A stretch of DNA of 64,000 nucleotides from Celeribacter neptunius (lineage in GTDB: Bacteria; Pseudomonadota; Alphaproteobacteria; Rhodobacterales; Rhodobacteraceae), in NCBI RefSeq assembly GCF_900113955.1, contig NZ_FORH01000008.1, positions 62,001 to 126,000 on the forward strand, read 5' to 3'. Positions within the stretch are counted from its first letter, which is position 1, and every line of letters starts with the position of its first letter. The position numbers and the translations under genes are program-made. Under the pieces are notes generated by a model. That model was given only the letters and a program-made list of their open reading frames with translations. It did no database searches and had not been told where the DNA came from. Of the stretch, positions 37,108-47,276 are shown one piece after another.

Positions 37108-38274
37108 ATGATCTCTTCCGTTCTGCCGACCTATAACCGGGCTCCGCTTGCTTTCGTCAAAGGCGAAGGCTCCTGGCTGATCGAGGCGGACGGGCGACGT
37201 TTCCTCGATCTCGGCGCAGGCATCGCGGTGAACACGTTGGGCCATGCCAACCCGGAGCTGGCCGAGGTGCTGAAAGCCCAGGCCGACACGCTCTGGCATG
37301 TCTCGAATCTTTACAAGATCCCGGCGCAACAGGCCTTGGCCGACAAGCTCGTGGAGACCACATTCGCCGACACCTGTTTCTTCACCAATTCGGGGACCGA
37401 AGCCGCCGAGCTGGCGATCAAGATGGCGCGCAAATACTGGTATGAAAAGGGCCAGCCGGAGAAGATCGAGGTGATCACCTTCGAGGGCTGTTTCCACGGC
37501 CGCTCCACCGGGGCGATCGCCGCCTCGGGTTCCGAGAAAATGGTCAAGGGCTTCGGGCCCTTGATGCCCGGTTTCGTCCATCTGCCCTTCGGCGACTGGG
37601 ATGCCGTGGCCGAACATGTGTCTGAGAAGACCGCCGCGATCCTGATCGAACCTGTGCAGGGCGAGGGCGGTATCCGCGTCGTCCCCGATGAGGCGCTGAA
37701 ACTCCTGCGCCAGATTGCCGACGAGAAGGGCTGTCTGTTGATCTTCGACGAGGTGCAATGCGGAGTCGCCCGCACCGGCAAGCTTTTCGCCCATGAATAT
37801 GCCGGGGTGATCCCGGATATCATGATGGTGGCCAAGGGCATCGGTGGCGGCTTCCCGCTCGGTGCGGTTCTCGCGACCGAAGAGGCGGCCAGCGGCATGG
37901 TCGCCGGCACGCACGGGTCCACCTACGGTGGCAACCCTCTGGGCTGTGCCATCGGGCTGAAGGTGATGGAGATCGTTTCCGATCCGGCGTTTCTGGCCGA
38001 GGTGAACCGCAAGGCCGGGCTGTTCCGCCAGAAGCTCGAGGGGCTGGTGGCCGATCACCCCGACGTGTTCGAAGCCGTGCGTGGCGAAGGCCTCATGCTG
38101 GGCCTCAAATGCAAGGTGGCGCCCGCCGATCTGGTGGCCAAGGGCTATGAGCAGGGCGTTCTGACCGTGCCGGCGGCCGACAATGTGGTGCGCCTGCTGC
38201 CGGCGCTGAATATTTCCGACGACGAGATCACCGAGGCCGTGGCGCGCATCGATGCCGCCGCATCCGCCCTCTGA
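37108..38274 (+). CDS. argD: Acetylornithine aminotransferase
   Basis: A 388-residue class III PLP-dependent aminotransferase that makes N-acetylornithine in arginine synthesis; it may also use succinyl-diaminopimelate. Motifs: [16 protein letters not shown] (phosphate cup, about 92-107), [28 protein letters not shown], and the Schiff-base lysine in [15 protein letters not shown]. Two ATGs (37102 and 37108) lie behind AAGGA; the second has the better spacing. argF follows after 43 bases. Confidence 0.93.
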   Translation: MISSVLPTYNRAPLAFVKGEGSWLIEADGRRFLDLGAGIAVNTLGHANPELAEVLKAQADTLWHVSNLYKIPAQQALADKLVETTFADTCFFTNSGTEAAELAIKMARKYWYEKGQPEKIEVITFEGCFHGRSTGAIAASGSEKMVKGFGPLMPGFVHLPFGDWDAVAEHVSEKTAAILIEPVQGEGGIRVVPDEALKLLRQIADEKGCLLIFDEVQCGVARTGKLFAHEYAGVIPDIMMVAKGIGGGFPLGAVLATEEAASGMVAGTHGSTYGGNPLGCAIGLKVMEIVSDPAFLAEVNRKAGLFRQKLEGLVADHPDVFEAVRGEGLMLGLKCKVAPADLVAKGYEQGVLTVPAADNVVRLLPALNISDDEITEAVARIDAAASAL

Positions 38275-38317
38275 CGCAAAGCCTCTTCGAGGCAGAAAAG
38301 ACGACCGAGACGACGCT

Positions 38318-39247
38318 ATGAATCATTTTCTGGACATCCATAAGACCGACGCAAAAGAGCTGCATCGGATCATCGAAACCGCGAAGCTCACCAAGAATGC
38401 GCGCCATGACAAGCCGAAGGCGGCGCTCGATGCCGAGCTGCCCCTGAAGGACAAGATGGTGGCGCTGATCTTCGAGAAACCCTCGACCCGGACCCGCGTC
38501 TCCTTTGACGTCGGCGTGCGCCAGATGGGCGGTCAGACCATGGTGCTTTCGGGCGCCGATATGCAGCTGGGCCATGGCGAGACCATTGCCGACACCGCCC
38601 GGGTGCTGTCGCGCTATGTCGATATGATCATGATCCGCACTTTCGAGGAGCAGACGCTTCTCGAGATGGCGGAATATGCCACCGTGCCGGTGATCAACGG
38701 GCTGACCAATCGCACCCACCCCTGCCAGATCATGGCCGATATCCTGACCTTTGAGGAGCATCGCGGTTCGATCAAAGGCAAGAAGGTCGTCTGGTGCGGC
38801 GACGGCAACAATGTCTTCGCCTCTTTCGCCCATGCCGCCGGACAGTTCGGCTTTGACCTGACCTTTGCCGGGCCGCAACCGCTCGATCCGGAGATGGAAT
38901 TCGTCGAGGGCGCGCGGGCCAAAGGCGTGAAGGTCGAGATCATGCGCGACGCCGAGGCTGCCGTCGAAGGCGCCGATCTCGTGGTCACGGACACCTGGGT
39001 GTCGATGCATGACCCGCAATCGGCCCGCGAACGCCGCCACAACCAGCTCCGCCCCTACCGGGTCGACCGCAAGCTGATGAGCCTCGCGAAACCCGACGCC
39101 CTGTTCATGCATTGCCTGCCGGCGCATCGGGGCGACGAGGTGACGAACAACGTGATGGACGGGCCGCAATCGGTGATCTTCGACGAGGCGGAAAACCGTC
39201 TGCACGCGCAAAAGGCGATCATGCGCTGGTGCGTCGAAGGCAAGTGA
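38318..39247 (+). CDS. argF: Ornithine carbamoyltransferase
   Basis: A 309-residue enzyme that joins carbamoyl phosphate and ornithine to form citrulline. The carbamoyl-phosphate site [20 protein letters not shown] (about 49-68), the [12 protein letters not shown] motif and the C-terminal [12 protein letters not shown] are all intact. The start [15 protein letters not shown] at 38318 has only a weak ribosome site (GAGACG). It forms an operon with argD, and carB in this window supplies its substrate. Confidence 0.96.
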   Translation: MNHFLDIHKTDAKELHRIIETAKLTKNARHDKPKAALDAELPLKDKMVALIFEKPSTRTRVSFDVGVRQMGGQTMVLSGADMQLGHGETIADTARVLSRYVDMIMIRTFEEQTLLEMAEYATVPVINGLTNRTHPCQIMADILTFEEHRGSIKGKKVVWCGDGNNVFASFAHAAGQFGFDLTFAGPQPLDPEMEFVEGARAKGVKVEIMRDAEAAVEGADLVVTDTWVSMHDPQSARERRHNQLRPYRVDRKLMSLAKPDALFMHCLPAHRGDEVTNNVMDGPQSVIFDEAENRLHAQKAIMRWCVEGK

Positions 39248-39269
39248 GACTTCGAGAGTGACTTAAGGT

Positions 39270-39303
39270 AAGGCCGCCCAGCATCTGCGAGGCGGCCTTT
39301 TTT
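39270..39303 (+). terminator. Terminator after argF
   Basis: AAGGCCGCC at 39270-39278 pairs with GGCGGCCTT at 39291-39299, followed by T to 39303. Confidence 0.9.
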
Positions 39304-39390
39304 CATGTCTGGATTGTGGACGAGCGGACCCTCGCACTTCCCGGCGGCTTTGCTTTGTTCCGCGCCGGGAGCGGAATGTCCTCAAGGGCC

Positions 39391-40878
39391 TCACCCCGCC
39401 AGATGCGACAGCCCCCAGAACACCGCCGCCGAGAGCAGTGCTGCGGCGGGCACGGTGATGATCCAGGCGGCGACGATGGTCATGAAATGGCTGCGGCGCA
39501 CGAGTTTGCGGCGGCGGCGCTCCTCGGCGGCGATCCGTTGCGACTTCTTCGAGCGCGCCGCCTGATCGAGCCGTTTCTCATGATACCACTCGCGGAAGAA
39601 GCCGACGCCGAACACACCGCCCACCGCGATATGGGTCGAGGAGACCGGCAGGCCGAGCCAGCTCGCCACGATCACGGTGATCGCCGCCGAGAGCGCCACG
39701 CAATAGGCGCGCATCGGGTTGAGCTTGGTGATCTGGCTGCCGACCATGCGGATCAGTTTCGGGCCAAACAGGATGAGGCCAAAGGAGATCCCGAACGCCC
39801 CGATCACCATCACCCAATGCGGGATGTTCACCTTGCCGGCAAACTCGCCCACGGCATTGGCATGGACGATGGCCGCCAGCGGGCCGACCGCATTTGCCAC
39901 GTCATTGGCGCCATGGGCAAAGGACAAAAGTGCCGCCGAGATCACCAGTGGCAGGCCGAACAGCACCTTCAGGGATTTGTTGCGATTCTCCAGCCCCTGC
40001 GCCTTGTGACGGACAATGGGCGCCGAGGCGGCATAGGAGAGCGCGCCAAAGGCCGCGCCGATCATCAGGGCTGCCGGCAGTTCGATATGGATGATCTTCT
40101 TGACGCCCTTGATCGCCAGATAGGTGGCGAACACCCCCATCATGATGCCGATCAGCACCGGCACCCAGCGCCGTGCCGCGGCGATCTTGTCGGGCTGATA
40201 CATGATCCGGGCCTTGATGAACCACAGGAACCCGGCGGCGATCAGCCCGCCCAGCAGCGGCGAGATCACCCAGCTGGCGGCAATCAGCCCCATCGAGCCC
40301 CAGTTCACCGTGGCAAACCCGGCGGCAGAGATCCCGGCCCCCATGACGCCCCCGACCACCGAATGGGTGGTCGAGACCGGCGCGCCGATCCAGGTGGCGA
40401 GGTTGACCCAGAGCGCAGACGACAAGAGCGCGGCCATCATCGCCCAGATGAACACCTGGGTGTCGGCCACGGCCGTCGGGTCGATGATGCCTTTCGAGAT
40501 GGTCGAAACCACATCGCCCCCGGCCAGAAGCGCGCCGGCGCTCTCGAACAGGGCGGCGATGACGATGGCGCCACCCATGGTGAGCGCATTGGCGCCCACC
40601 GCCGGGCCCATGTTGTTGGCAACGTCATTGGCGCCGATGTTGATCGCCATATAGGCGCCCAAGGCCGCCGCCGCGATCACCACGGCGGAGCCGGGCTGAC
40701 CGCCAAAGATCAGCGCGGCAAACAGGCCGGCGACGATGATGAAGGCCAGTGCCACCCCGAGCCCGACCATCGGACGGGCGACGTGAAACGTGGCTTGTTC
40801 CACCTGGCTGATGCGGTTCAGGTCCTTGTCCAGCGTGGTCCAGGCCTCGCCGCGGTTTTCGCCGTCGCGCTCGCTCAT
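39391..40878 (-). CDS. Inorganic phosphate transporter, PiT family
   Basis: A 495-residue permease with about ten helices and the two inverted PiT signatures: AINIGANDVANNMGPAVG (about 79-96) and SFAHGANDVANAVGPLAA (about 312-329). Each half also has a STTH motif (APVSTTHSVVGG, LPVSSTHIAVGG). It imports phosphate, probably as a metal-phosphate complex, with protons or sodium. A basic cytoplasmic segment (RRRRKLVRR) precedes the last helix. GGGGGGAGAC lies upstream of the ATG. No phoU-like partner is adjacent. Confidence 0.93.
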   Translation of the reverse strand: MSERDGENRGEAWTTLDKDLNRISQVEQATFHVARPMVGLGVALAFIIVAGLFAALIFGGQPGSAVVIAAAALGAYMAINIGANDVANNMGPAVGANALTMGGAIVIAALFESAGALLAGGDVVSTISKGIIDPTAVADTQVFIWAMMAALLSSALWVNLATWIGAPVSTTHSVVGGVMGAGISAAGFATVNWGSMGLIAASWVISPLLGGLIAAGFLWFIKARIMYQPDKIAAARRWVPVLIGIMMGVFATYLAIKGVKKIIHIELPAALMIGAAFGALSYAASAPIVRHKAQGLENRNKSLKVLFGLPLVISAALLSFAHGANDVANAVGPLAAIVHANAVGEFAGKVNIPHWVMVIGAFGISFGLILFGPKLIRMVGSQITKLNPMRAYCVALSAAITVIVASWLGLPVSSTHIAVGGVFGVGFFREWYHEKRLDQAARSKKSQRIAAEERRRRKLVRRSHFMTIVAAWIITVPAAALLSAAVFWGLSHLAG

Positions 40879-41049
40879 CTCGATTGTCTCCCCCCGGTGC
40901 CCCGGCGTGTCATGAATCCGTTACGTCGGCTGGCGGGCTAGCCCGCTACGTCACGAATTTCAAGCTTTTCCGCACAAACTCGGCCCGTGGCGTGCACGAG
41001 ACGCGGTCTGTCTTGGGGAAATTGTCCGGCGAGAGGGGGGAGAGAGGGC

Positions 41050-41508
41050 TCAGAAATCGAGCAGCATCTCGCGCAATTCCGGTTCTTCGACCAGCGCCGC
41101 CGCCTGTGCCGGGCTCAGCCAGCGGCGGGTGCGCTCGTCTTTCTCCGGGAAGGTCTTTTCGAGCCGCTCCACTTCGATCGGATAGACCGAAGCCTCGACC
41201 GGAGCCAGAACGCCGTTGTCGAGTTTCTTGATATAGTGATAGAGGCCCAGCGGCTTGCGCTTGATCCGTGCCGGTTTGACCCCGGCCTCTTCCCAGGCTT
41301 CCTGTGCCGCGGTGCCGGCCCCGTCGAGCCCGGCGATCGGCCAGCCTTTGGGGATGATCCAGCGCCCGGTGTCGCGCGAGGTGATCAGGAGAATTTCCTT
41401 GCCCTTTTTTCCCTTGCGCCAGCACAGGGCTGCCGATTGCACCCGGCTGGGCCGGCGCAACAGAGGGTCGAACACGCCCTCCCAAGCGGATTTCAATAGG
41501 GTCACCAT
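41050..41508 (-). CDS. NUDIX hydrolase
   Basis: A 152-residue hydrolase of the diphosphoinositol-polyphosphate-phosphohydrolase-like group. The Nudix box runs GWPIAGLDGAGTAAQEAWEEAG (about 62-83), close to the GX5EX7REUXEEXGU consensus but with Asp/Ala substitutions at the first Glu and the Arg. Upstream RVQSAALCWR and ILLITSRDTGRWIIPKG are typical. MVTLLKSAWEGVF starts at 41508. Longer in-frame sequence to 41757 overlaps the divergent gnd leader and is unlikely to be coding. Substrate unknown. Confidence 0.85.
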   Translation of the reverse strand: MVTLLKSAWEGVFDPLLRRPSRVQSAALCWRKGKKGKEILLITSRDTGRWIIPKGWPIAGLDGAGTAAQEAWEEAGVKPARIKRKPLGLYHYIKKLDNGVLAPVEASVYPIEVERLEKTFPEKDERTRRWLSPAQAAALVEEPELREMLLDF

Positions 41509-41750
41509 GAGCTGATTTATGCCTGTTTGTCTATCTTTCGTATATACATAGGCGATCGATGCGGCAATTGCAAGTTTTCTCGGAAAAAGCCTTGTTCTGC
41601 AGGGGATTTGGAATAGCTCCCTCAACGGGTGTACGATGTCGTATTGTGTCCGCGCCGCAAGGGCGGAGCGTGACGCGGCGCCTGAAACCGTCGTTTGCGC
41701 GAAGATTTTTGCGGAAAAACCATTCGAGATAACAAGGAGTTCACGGAAAC

Positions 41751-43178
41751 ATGGCAAATGCGCGTATCGGTCTCGTGGGGCTGGGTGTCATGGGGGCAAA
41801 CCTGTCTCTGAATATTGCCGAAAACGGCTTTCCCGTTGCTGTCTATAATCGCACGGGCGCGGTGACGGATGCGTTTATCGCTTCTGCCGGGGCACTTTCG
41901 GAGCGCCTTGTCGCGAGCAAAACCTATGAAGAACTGGTGGCGGCCCTGCCGCGGCCACGCGCGGTGATCATCATGGTCAAGGCCGGCGGTCCCGTCGATG
42001 CGGTGATCGAGGGGCTCGCACCTCTCATGCAAGAGGGCGACATGATCATCGATGCGGGCAATGCCGATTTTCATGACACCCGGCGGCGCGAGGCCGCGCT
42101 CAAGGCCCAGGGGCTCAATTTCATCGGCATGGGCGTGTCGGGCGGCGAAGAAGGCGCGCGTCACGGTCCCTCGATCATGGCCGGCGGCAATCCGTCGTCC
42201 TACGAGGCGATCCGCGAGATCATCGAGGCGATTGCCGCCAAACATCAGGGCCAGCCCTGTGCCGCGCATTTCGGTCCCGACGGGGCCGGGCATTTCGTCA
42301 AGACCGTCCATAATGGCATCGAATATGCCGATATGCAGATGATCGCAGAGGTCTATGGCATCCTGCGCGATGGCGGGACCGAGCGCGAACGCTGCGCGCC
42401 GGCGCAGATCGGCCATCTGTTCGAGCAATGGAACAAAGGCCCGCTCAATTCCTACCTCGTCGAGATCTCGGGCAAGGTGCTGCAAGCCTTCGATCCCGAG
42501 ACCGACCGGCCGATGGTCGAGATGATCGTCGACAAGGCCGGCCAGAAAGGCACCGGGCGCTGGACCGCGATCGAGGCGATCACCCTGGGCCAGTCGCCCT
42601 CGGCGATCGAGGCTGCCGTGGCGGCACGGGCCTGGTCGGCCGCGAAAGAGACGCGGCGCGCGGGCGCCGAATTGTTCGGCGATCTCGAGGCGGAGCCGCT
42701 GCCGCGCCCCTCGGAAGAGGTGCTGGAACGCGCGCTGCTGGCGGCCAAGATCATCGCCTATGATCAAGGGTTCAAAATCCTGTCTGCGGCCTCGGAACAC
42801 TATGACTGGGGCATCGATCTCGCCTCGGCTGCAGAGGTCTGGCGCGAGGGCTGTATCATCCGCTCAGCGCTTCTGGACGATATGGCCTCGGCCATTCGCG
42901 AGGGGCTGCCGCATGATCAGCTGATCTTCGCGCCGCGTTTCGTCGAGATGCTCCGCGACGGTGCGGGCGCGCTGAGACAGGTCGTGGCCTATGCCGCCTC
43001 CGCCGGCCTGCCGGTGCCGGCCTTTGCCAATGCGCTTGCCTATTTCGACACGATGCGACAGGGCCGCGGCACCACCGATCTCATTCAGGCACAGCGCGAT
43101 TTCTTCGGCGCGCATGGTTTCGAGCGGGTCGATGGCGGTGCCGGTCAGCACGGGCCATGGGGAGGGGCGGCAGGTTGA
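41751..43178 (+). CDS. gnd: 6-phosphogluconate dehydrogenase, decarboxylating
   Basis: A 475-residue cytoplasmic enzyme of the oxidative pentose phosphate pathway, producing ribulose 5-phosphate, CO2 and NADPH. The N-terminal Rossmann motif is IGLVGLGVMGANLSLNIAE. The IIDAGNADFHDT and GMGVSGGEEGARHGPSIM blocks and the catalytic HFVKTVHNGIEYADMQ (about 182-197) are intact. The C-terminal all-helical domain reaches full length. AACAAGGAGTTCACGG lies upstream of the ATG. Confidence 0.96.
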   Translation: MANARIGLVGLGVMGANLSLNIAENGFPVAVYNRTGAVTDAFIASAGALSERLVASKTYEELVAALPRPRAVIIMVKAGGPVDAVIEGLAPLMQEGDMIIDAGNADFHDTRRREAALKAQGLNFIGMGVSGGEEGARHGPSIMAGGNPSSYEAIREIIEAIAAKHQGQPCAAHFGPDGAGHFVKTVHNGIEYADMQMIAEVYGILRDGGTERERCAPAQIGHLFEQWNKGPLNSYLVEISGKVLQAFDPETDRPMVEMIVDKAGQKGTGRWTAIEAITLGQSPSAIEAAVAARAWSAAKETRRAGAELFGDLEAEPLPRPSEEVLERALLAAKIIAYDQGFKILSAASEHYDWGIDLASAAEVWREGCIIRSALLDDMASAIREGLPHDQLIFAPRFVEMLRDGAGALRQVVAYAASAGLPVPAFANALAYFDTMRQGRGTTDLIQAQRDFFGAHGFERVDGGAGQHGPWGGAAG

Positions 43179-43307
43179 ACGGCAGGCTGAGCGCCCGGCC
43201 GGGCCAATGGGGCGACGGACAGAGCCTCTTGCATCGGACAGGGGTTTCGTGATTTCTCGAGCTGAATGGCCGTCGTTGCGGCCGCGACCTCAGTGAGGCA
43301 GGCGGGA

Positions 43308-44735
43308 ATGAGTTTCGTCATTTTCATCAACGGTCTGGTGATGGTGTTCTTTGCCGCGCTGATGGCGGCGATTGCGCTGATCTTTCCCGAAACGGCGGGG
43401 ATGTTCGAGGAATCCGCGCTGCTCACCGGATTTCTCGGGGGCGCGCTCGCCCTGGCGTCTTCGCCGCGCACCGAAGCACTCTTGCCGCTGCACACCTTTC
43501 TTCTGACCTCCTCGGTCTGGATGGTGGCGGCGCTCTGCGGCGCGGTGCCACTGTATTTCCACGGGCTCGCGGGCGCGGATGCGCTGTTCGAGGCGATGTC
43601 GGGCATCACCACCACCGGTTCCACCGTGATGTCCGGTCTCGACGAGACGCCCAGGGGGATCATCTTCTGGCGCGCGCTGTTGCAAGGGGTCGGCGGCGTC
43701 GGGTTTATCGTCACGGGGATTGCGCTCCTGCCGATCCTCAAGGTCGGGGGGATGCAGCTGTTTCGCTCCGAAAGCTCCGAAAAAGGCGGCAAGGAGCTGC
43801 GCAACGCCACGATGTTCGCCTCGGCGACCTTGCAGATCTATTTCGCCCTGATCCTCCTCTGTGCGCTTTTGTATCTCCTGGGCGGCATGTCGGTCTTTGA
43901 CGCCATCACCCATGCGCTGACCACGCTCTCGACCGGTGGGTACTCGGGCTATGATGCCTCCTTCGGTCATTTCGACAGTTCTTTCCTGCAATGGACCTGC
44001 ACGCTGTTCATGCTCGCCGGGGCTCTGCCGTTTTCCTGGTATATCCGTGGTGTGCGCCACAATTCCTGGAAATCCGAACAGGTCGCGGCGATGCTCAAGG
44101 CCTTGGCGCTGACCATCGGCGCCCTGTCACTCTGGCTGATGCTCAGCCGTGATGAGACCCTGTTCGACGCGCTGCGGCTGGTCGCCTTCAACGTCATCTC
44201 GGTGGTGACGACCACCGGCTATGCCTCGACCGATTACACGCTCTGGGGCGGCTTTGCCGTGGCGGCGTTTTTCGTCCTCACCGCGGTGGGCGGCGCCACC
44301 GGCTCGACCGCGGGCGGGGCCAAGGCGATGCGCTGGCTCGTCGCCATTCGCGCGCTTCTGGCCCAGATCCGCATGAGCTACGCGCCGCACCGGGTCACTT
44401 TCGTGAAATATGAGGGCCGGCCGGTGGCCCCCGACGCGCTTTCCGGCGTCATCGCCTTTTTCGTGCTCTATGCCGCCACCTTCGGGGTGACCGCCTCGCT
44501 TCTGAGCTTTTTCGGCGCCGATATGGTGACCGCCACCTCGGGCGCCTTGACAGCACTCGCCAATGTCGGCCCCGGTGTGGGCGAGATCATCGGTCCGGCG
44601 GGCAATTTCGCCGCGCTCGATGTGCCTTCGAAACTGGTGCTGACCTTTGCCATGTATCTCGGGCGGCTGGAAATGGCGACGGTCTATGCGCTGTTTGCGC
44701 CGATGTTCTGGCGCGAGCTGATCGCCGCGCGCTAA
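43308..44735 (+). CDS. trkH: TrkH family potassium uptake protein
   Basis: About 475 residues forming the four pseudo-repeated M1-P-M2 units of TrkH. The selectivity-filter-like segments MSGITTTGSTVMS, LTTLSTGGYSGYD, ISVVTTTGYASTDY and ALTALANVGPGVG each keep the key glycine. It carries K+ across the inner membrane with a TrkA partner not present here. The ATG at 43308 follows GAGGCAGGCGGGA; ATG 43266 would add 14 residues. It is convergent with hrpB, only three bases apart. Confidence 0.93.
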   Translation: MSFVIFINGLVMVFFAALMAAIALIFPETAGMFEESALLTGFLGGALALASSPRTEALLPLHTFLLTSSVWMVAALCGAVPLYFHGLAGADALFEAMSGITTTGSTVMSGLDETPRGIIFWRALLQGVGGVGFIVTGIALLPILKVGGMQLFRSESSEKGGKELRNATMFASATLQIYFALILLCALLYLLGGMSVFDAITHALTTLSTGGYSGYDASFGHFDSSFLQWTCTLFMLAGALPFSWYIRGVRHNSWKSEQVAAMLKALALTIGALSLWLMLSRDETLFDALRLVAFNVISVVTTTGYASTDYTLWGGFAVAAFFVLTAVGGATGSTAGGAKAMRWLVAIRALLAQIRMSYAPHRVTFVKYEGRPVAPDALSGVIAFFVLYAATFGVTASLLSFFGADMVTATSGALTALANVGPGVGEIIGPAGNFAALDVPSKLVLTFAMYLGRLEMATVYALFAPMFWRELIAAR

Positions 44736-44738
44736 AGC

Positions 44739-47153
44739 TCAGCTTCCGCGCCGCTTGGCCCGGAGCGTCGGATCGGCCTCGGTCGGGTCCTCCGGCCAGG
44801 GATGTTTCGGATAGCGCCCGCGCATGTCCTTGCGCACATCGGCATAGGACGTCTTCCAGAAATTCGGCAAATCTAGGGTGACCTGAACCGGGCGATGCGC
44901 CGGCGAGGTCAGCACCACTTTCAAAGGCACGCGGTTCGGCCCGACGGTCGGGTGCACGGTGGTGCCGAAAAATTCCTGCAACCGTCCGGTAACCTCCGGG
45001 TGCTCGCCGGAGTAATCGATCGGCAGCTTGCGCCCCACCGGGCTTTCGAACGCTCCGGGCACCTCACGGTCGAGCCGCTGCATCTGATCCCAGTCGAGCA
45101 TGGCCCTGAGCGCCTCGGTGATGTCGAGGTTGCGGAGCGCGCCTTCGGTCTTGGCACCCTTGAGATAGGGCAGGAGCCAGTCTTCGAGTGTCGCCATCAG
45201 TGCCGCTTCGGACATGTCCGGGAAGCTCTCGCCCATCAGCGCGACGCGGGCGGCAAAGCGTTTCGCCTTGTCGCTCCAGGGCAATCCGATCTGCCGCAGC
45301 CCCACGAGGGCGCCACGGGCGACGGCCTCTGAGGGCGCGTCCTTCCACTGCCGGTCGTCGAGCACGAGCGCCCCGAACATTTCGCGCCGCCGGGCCACCA
45401 CGCGCTTCTCGCGCTTGTCCCAGTCGCAAACGTCACTCCAATGGATCTGATCGCCGTAAAGCCCGCGCAGCTCGCCCTCGCTGATCTGCACCGCTTGCCG
45501 GATTTTCGCATCCCGCGCCGCACCGTCCGTGTCGGTCACCACGATGAGCCGCGCGCCCGCGAGATCGTCGCTGTCGGGCATCACCGCGCCCTTGCCGCCG
45601 GACAGAAGATAACGCGGCTGATCGCCGGGGCGCCGGAGCCCGATGCGATCGGGATAGGCCAGCGCCGCCATTTCGCCGAGGCTCATCTCGTTGCGTTGCG
45701 GCAGGCCTTGGCGCAGCCGTTTGGCCTCTTGCCTGACCCGTTCGATCACCCCGCGATCGGCAGTGCCGGGATTTTTCAGCGCCCGCATGCGCAGGGTGAG
45801 ATCGACGCCCGCACCGCGCAGAGGATCGCGTTCGCTCAGCAGGGCCGCCAGCTCCGCCGCCTGTGCCCCCGCCATTTGCAGCATATGCGCCAGACGTGGA
45901 TGCAGCGGTTTGGCGGCGAGCGCCTTGCCATGGTCGGTGATCCGCCCGGCCTCGTCCAATGCGTCAAGGCTGATGAGCAGGGCGCGGGCTTCCGCCAGAG
46001 GCCCCTCGGGCGGTGGGGTGAGAAAGGCGAGATCCTCCTCTCGCGCGCCCCAAAGCGCCAGTTCCAGCGCCAGACTGGTCAGATCCGCCGTCTCGATCTC
46101 GGCGGGGGCAAACCCGTGCAGCGCGCCTTCTTCGCCCCTGGTCCAGAGCCGGTAGCATGTGCCCTCGGCAACACGACCGGCGCGGCCCCGGCGCTGTTCG
46201 GCTTCGGCTTTCGAGACCCGCTCGGTGACCAGCCGCGACATGCCGGAGGAGGGATCAAAGCGGGCCCGCCGGGCGCGGCCAGCGTCCACGACGATGCGCA
46301 CATCCTCGATGGTGAGCGAGGTCTCGGCAATCGAGGTGGCAAGCACGATCTTGCGGCCTTCCGTAGCGGGCGCAATGGCGGCGCGCTGGTCGGAGAACTT
46401 CATCGCCCCGAACAGGGGCCGGATCGCGCAATCCGCCGGCACGCGCCCCTCGAGCAAGCTCTGCACCCGCCGGATTTCGCCCTCGCCGGGCAGGAAGACC
46501 AGCGCCGAACCGCTCTCTTCCGTGACGGCTTTCAGCACCAGATCGGCGACGGCCTGTTCCAGACGCTGGGTTTTCGGGACCGGCGTGTCGAGCCATCGGG
46601 TCTCGACCGGATAGGCCCGACCTTCGGAGCGGATCACCGGCGCCGCGTCGAGCATCTTCGCCACCGGGTCCGCGTCGAGCGTCGCCGACATGACCACGAG
46701 GACCAGATCCTCGCGCAGCGCCTGCCGCACCTCCCAGGTCAGCGCGAGGCCCAGATCCGCATTGAGACTGCGCTCATGGAATTCGTCGAATATCACCGCA
46801 CCGACGCCCGTGAGCTCCGGATCGCTTTGCAGCATGCGGGTGAGAATGCCCTCGGTCACCACTTCGATCCGCGTGGCTTTCGAGACCTTGGCCTCGCCAC
46901 GAATGCGATAGCCGACGGTCTCGCCCGCGCGCTCACCCAGTGTCTCCGCCATGCGTTCCGCCGCCGAGCGCGCGGCCAGACGGCGTGGCTCCAGCATGAC
47001 GATCCTGCCCTCGACATGCGGCAGAAGCGCCAAAGGCACCCGCGTGGTCTTGCCCGCCCCCGGCGGCGCCATCAACACGGCGCGGCCGTCGCGGGCAATC
47101 GCGTCGGTCAGCTCGGGGAGCACATCGTCAATCGGCAGGCGGGGCGTGAACAT
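44739..47153 (-). CDS. hrpB: ATP-dependent helicase HrpB
   Basis: An 804-residue DExH-box helicase. The N-terminal RecA-like domain has MAPPGAGKTTRVPLALL, then VIFDEFHERSLNADLGLAL, with DEFH as the DExH motif. The second domain has LVFLPGEGEIRRV and the arginine-finger region EQRRGRAGRVAEG. The C-terminus is the HrpB-specific domain with PIDYSGEHPEVTGRLQEFFG. HrpB proteins are widespread RNA helicase homologues of uncertain role. AAGAGGTGC precedes the ATG. Confidence 0.95.
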   Translation of the reverse strand: MFTPRLPIDDVLPELTDAIARDGRAVLMAPPGAGKTTRVPLALLPHVEGRIVMLEPRRLAARSAAERMAETLGERAGETVGYRIRGEAKVSKATRIEVVTEGILTRMLQSDPELTGVGAVIFDEFHERSLNADLGLALTWEVRQALREDLVLVVMSATLDADPVAKMLDAAPVIRSEGRAYPVETRWLDTPVPKTQRLEQAVADLVLKAVTEESGSALVFLPGEGEIRRVQSLLEGRVPADCAIRPLFGAMKFSDQRAAIAPATEGRKIVLATSIAETSLTIEDVRIVVDAGRARRARFDPSSGMSRLVTERVSKAEAEQRRGRAGRVAEGTCYRLWTRGEEGALHGFAPAEIETADLTSLALELALWGAREEDLAFLTPPPEGPLAEARALLISLDALDEAGRITDHGKALAAKPLHPRLAHMLQMAGAQAAELAALLSERDPLRGAGVDLTLRMRALKNPGTADRGVIERVRQEAKRLRQGLPQRNEMSLGEMAALAYPDRIGLRRPGDQPRYLLSGGKGAVMPDSDDLAGARLIVVTDTDGAARDAKIRQAVQISEGELRGLYGDQIHWSDVCDWDKREKRVVARRREMFGALVLDDRQWKDAPSEAVARGALVGLRQIGLPWSDKAKRFAARVALMGESFPDMSEAALMATLEDWLLPYLKGAKTEGALRNLDITEALRAMLDWDQMQRLDREVPGAFESPVGRKLPIDYSGEHPEVTGRLQEFFGTTVHPTVGPNRVPLKVVLTSPAHRPVQVTLDLPNFWKTSYADVRKDMRGRYPKHPWPEDPTEADPTLRAKRRGS

Positions 47154-47276
47154 GCACCTCTTATGGGCGAAACTGCAGGGGACGAAAAGGGGGCGCCGGT
47201 TGGCTGCGGGCTGGACATTGCGGGGCGCCTGCGGGAAAACATGACGAAAGACCCGTCAGCGGTTCGGAGGAGGGAA

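Noticed and set aside
45441-47276. Long in-frame extension upstream of meaB through the hrpB locus
   Set aside because: It is the complement of hrpB. The real meaB start is fixed by a strong ribosome site just before 47277.
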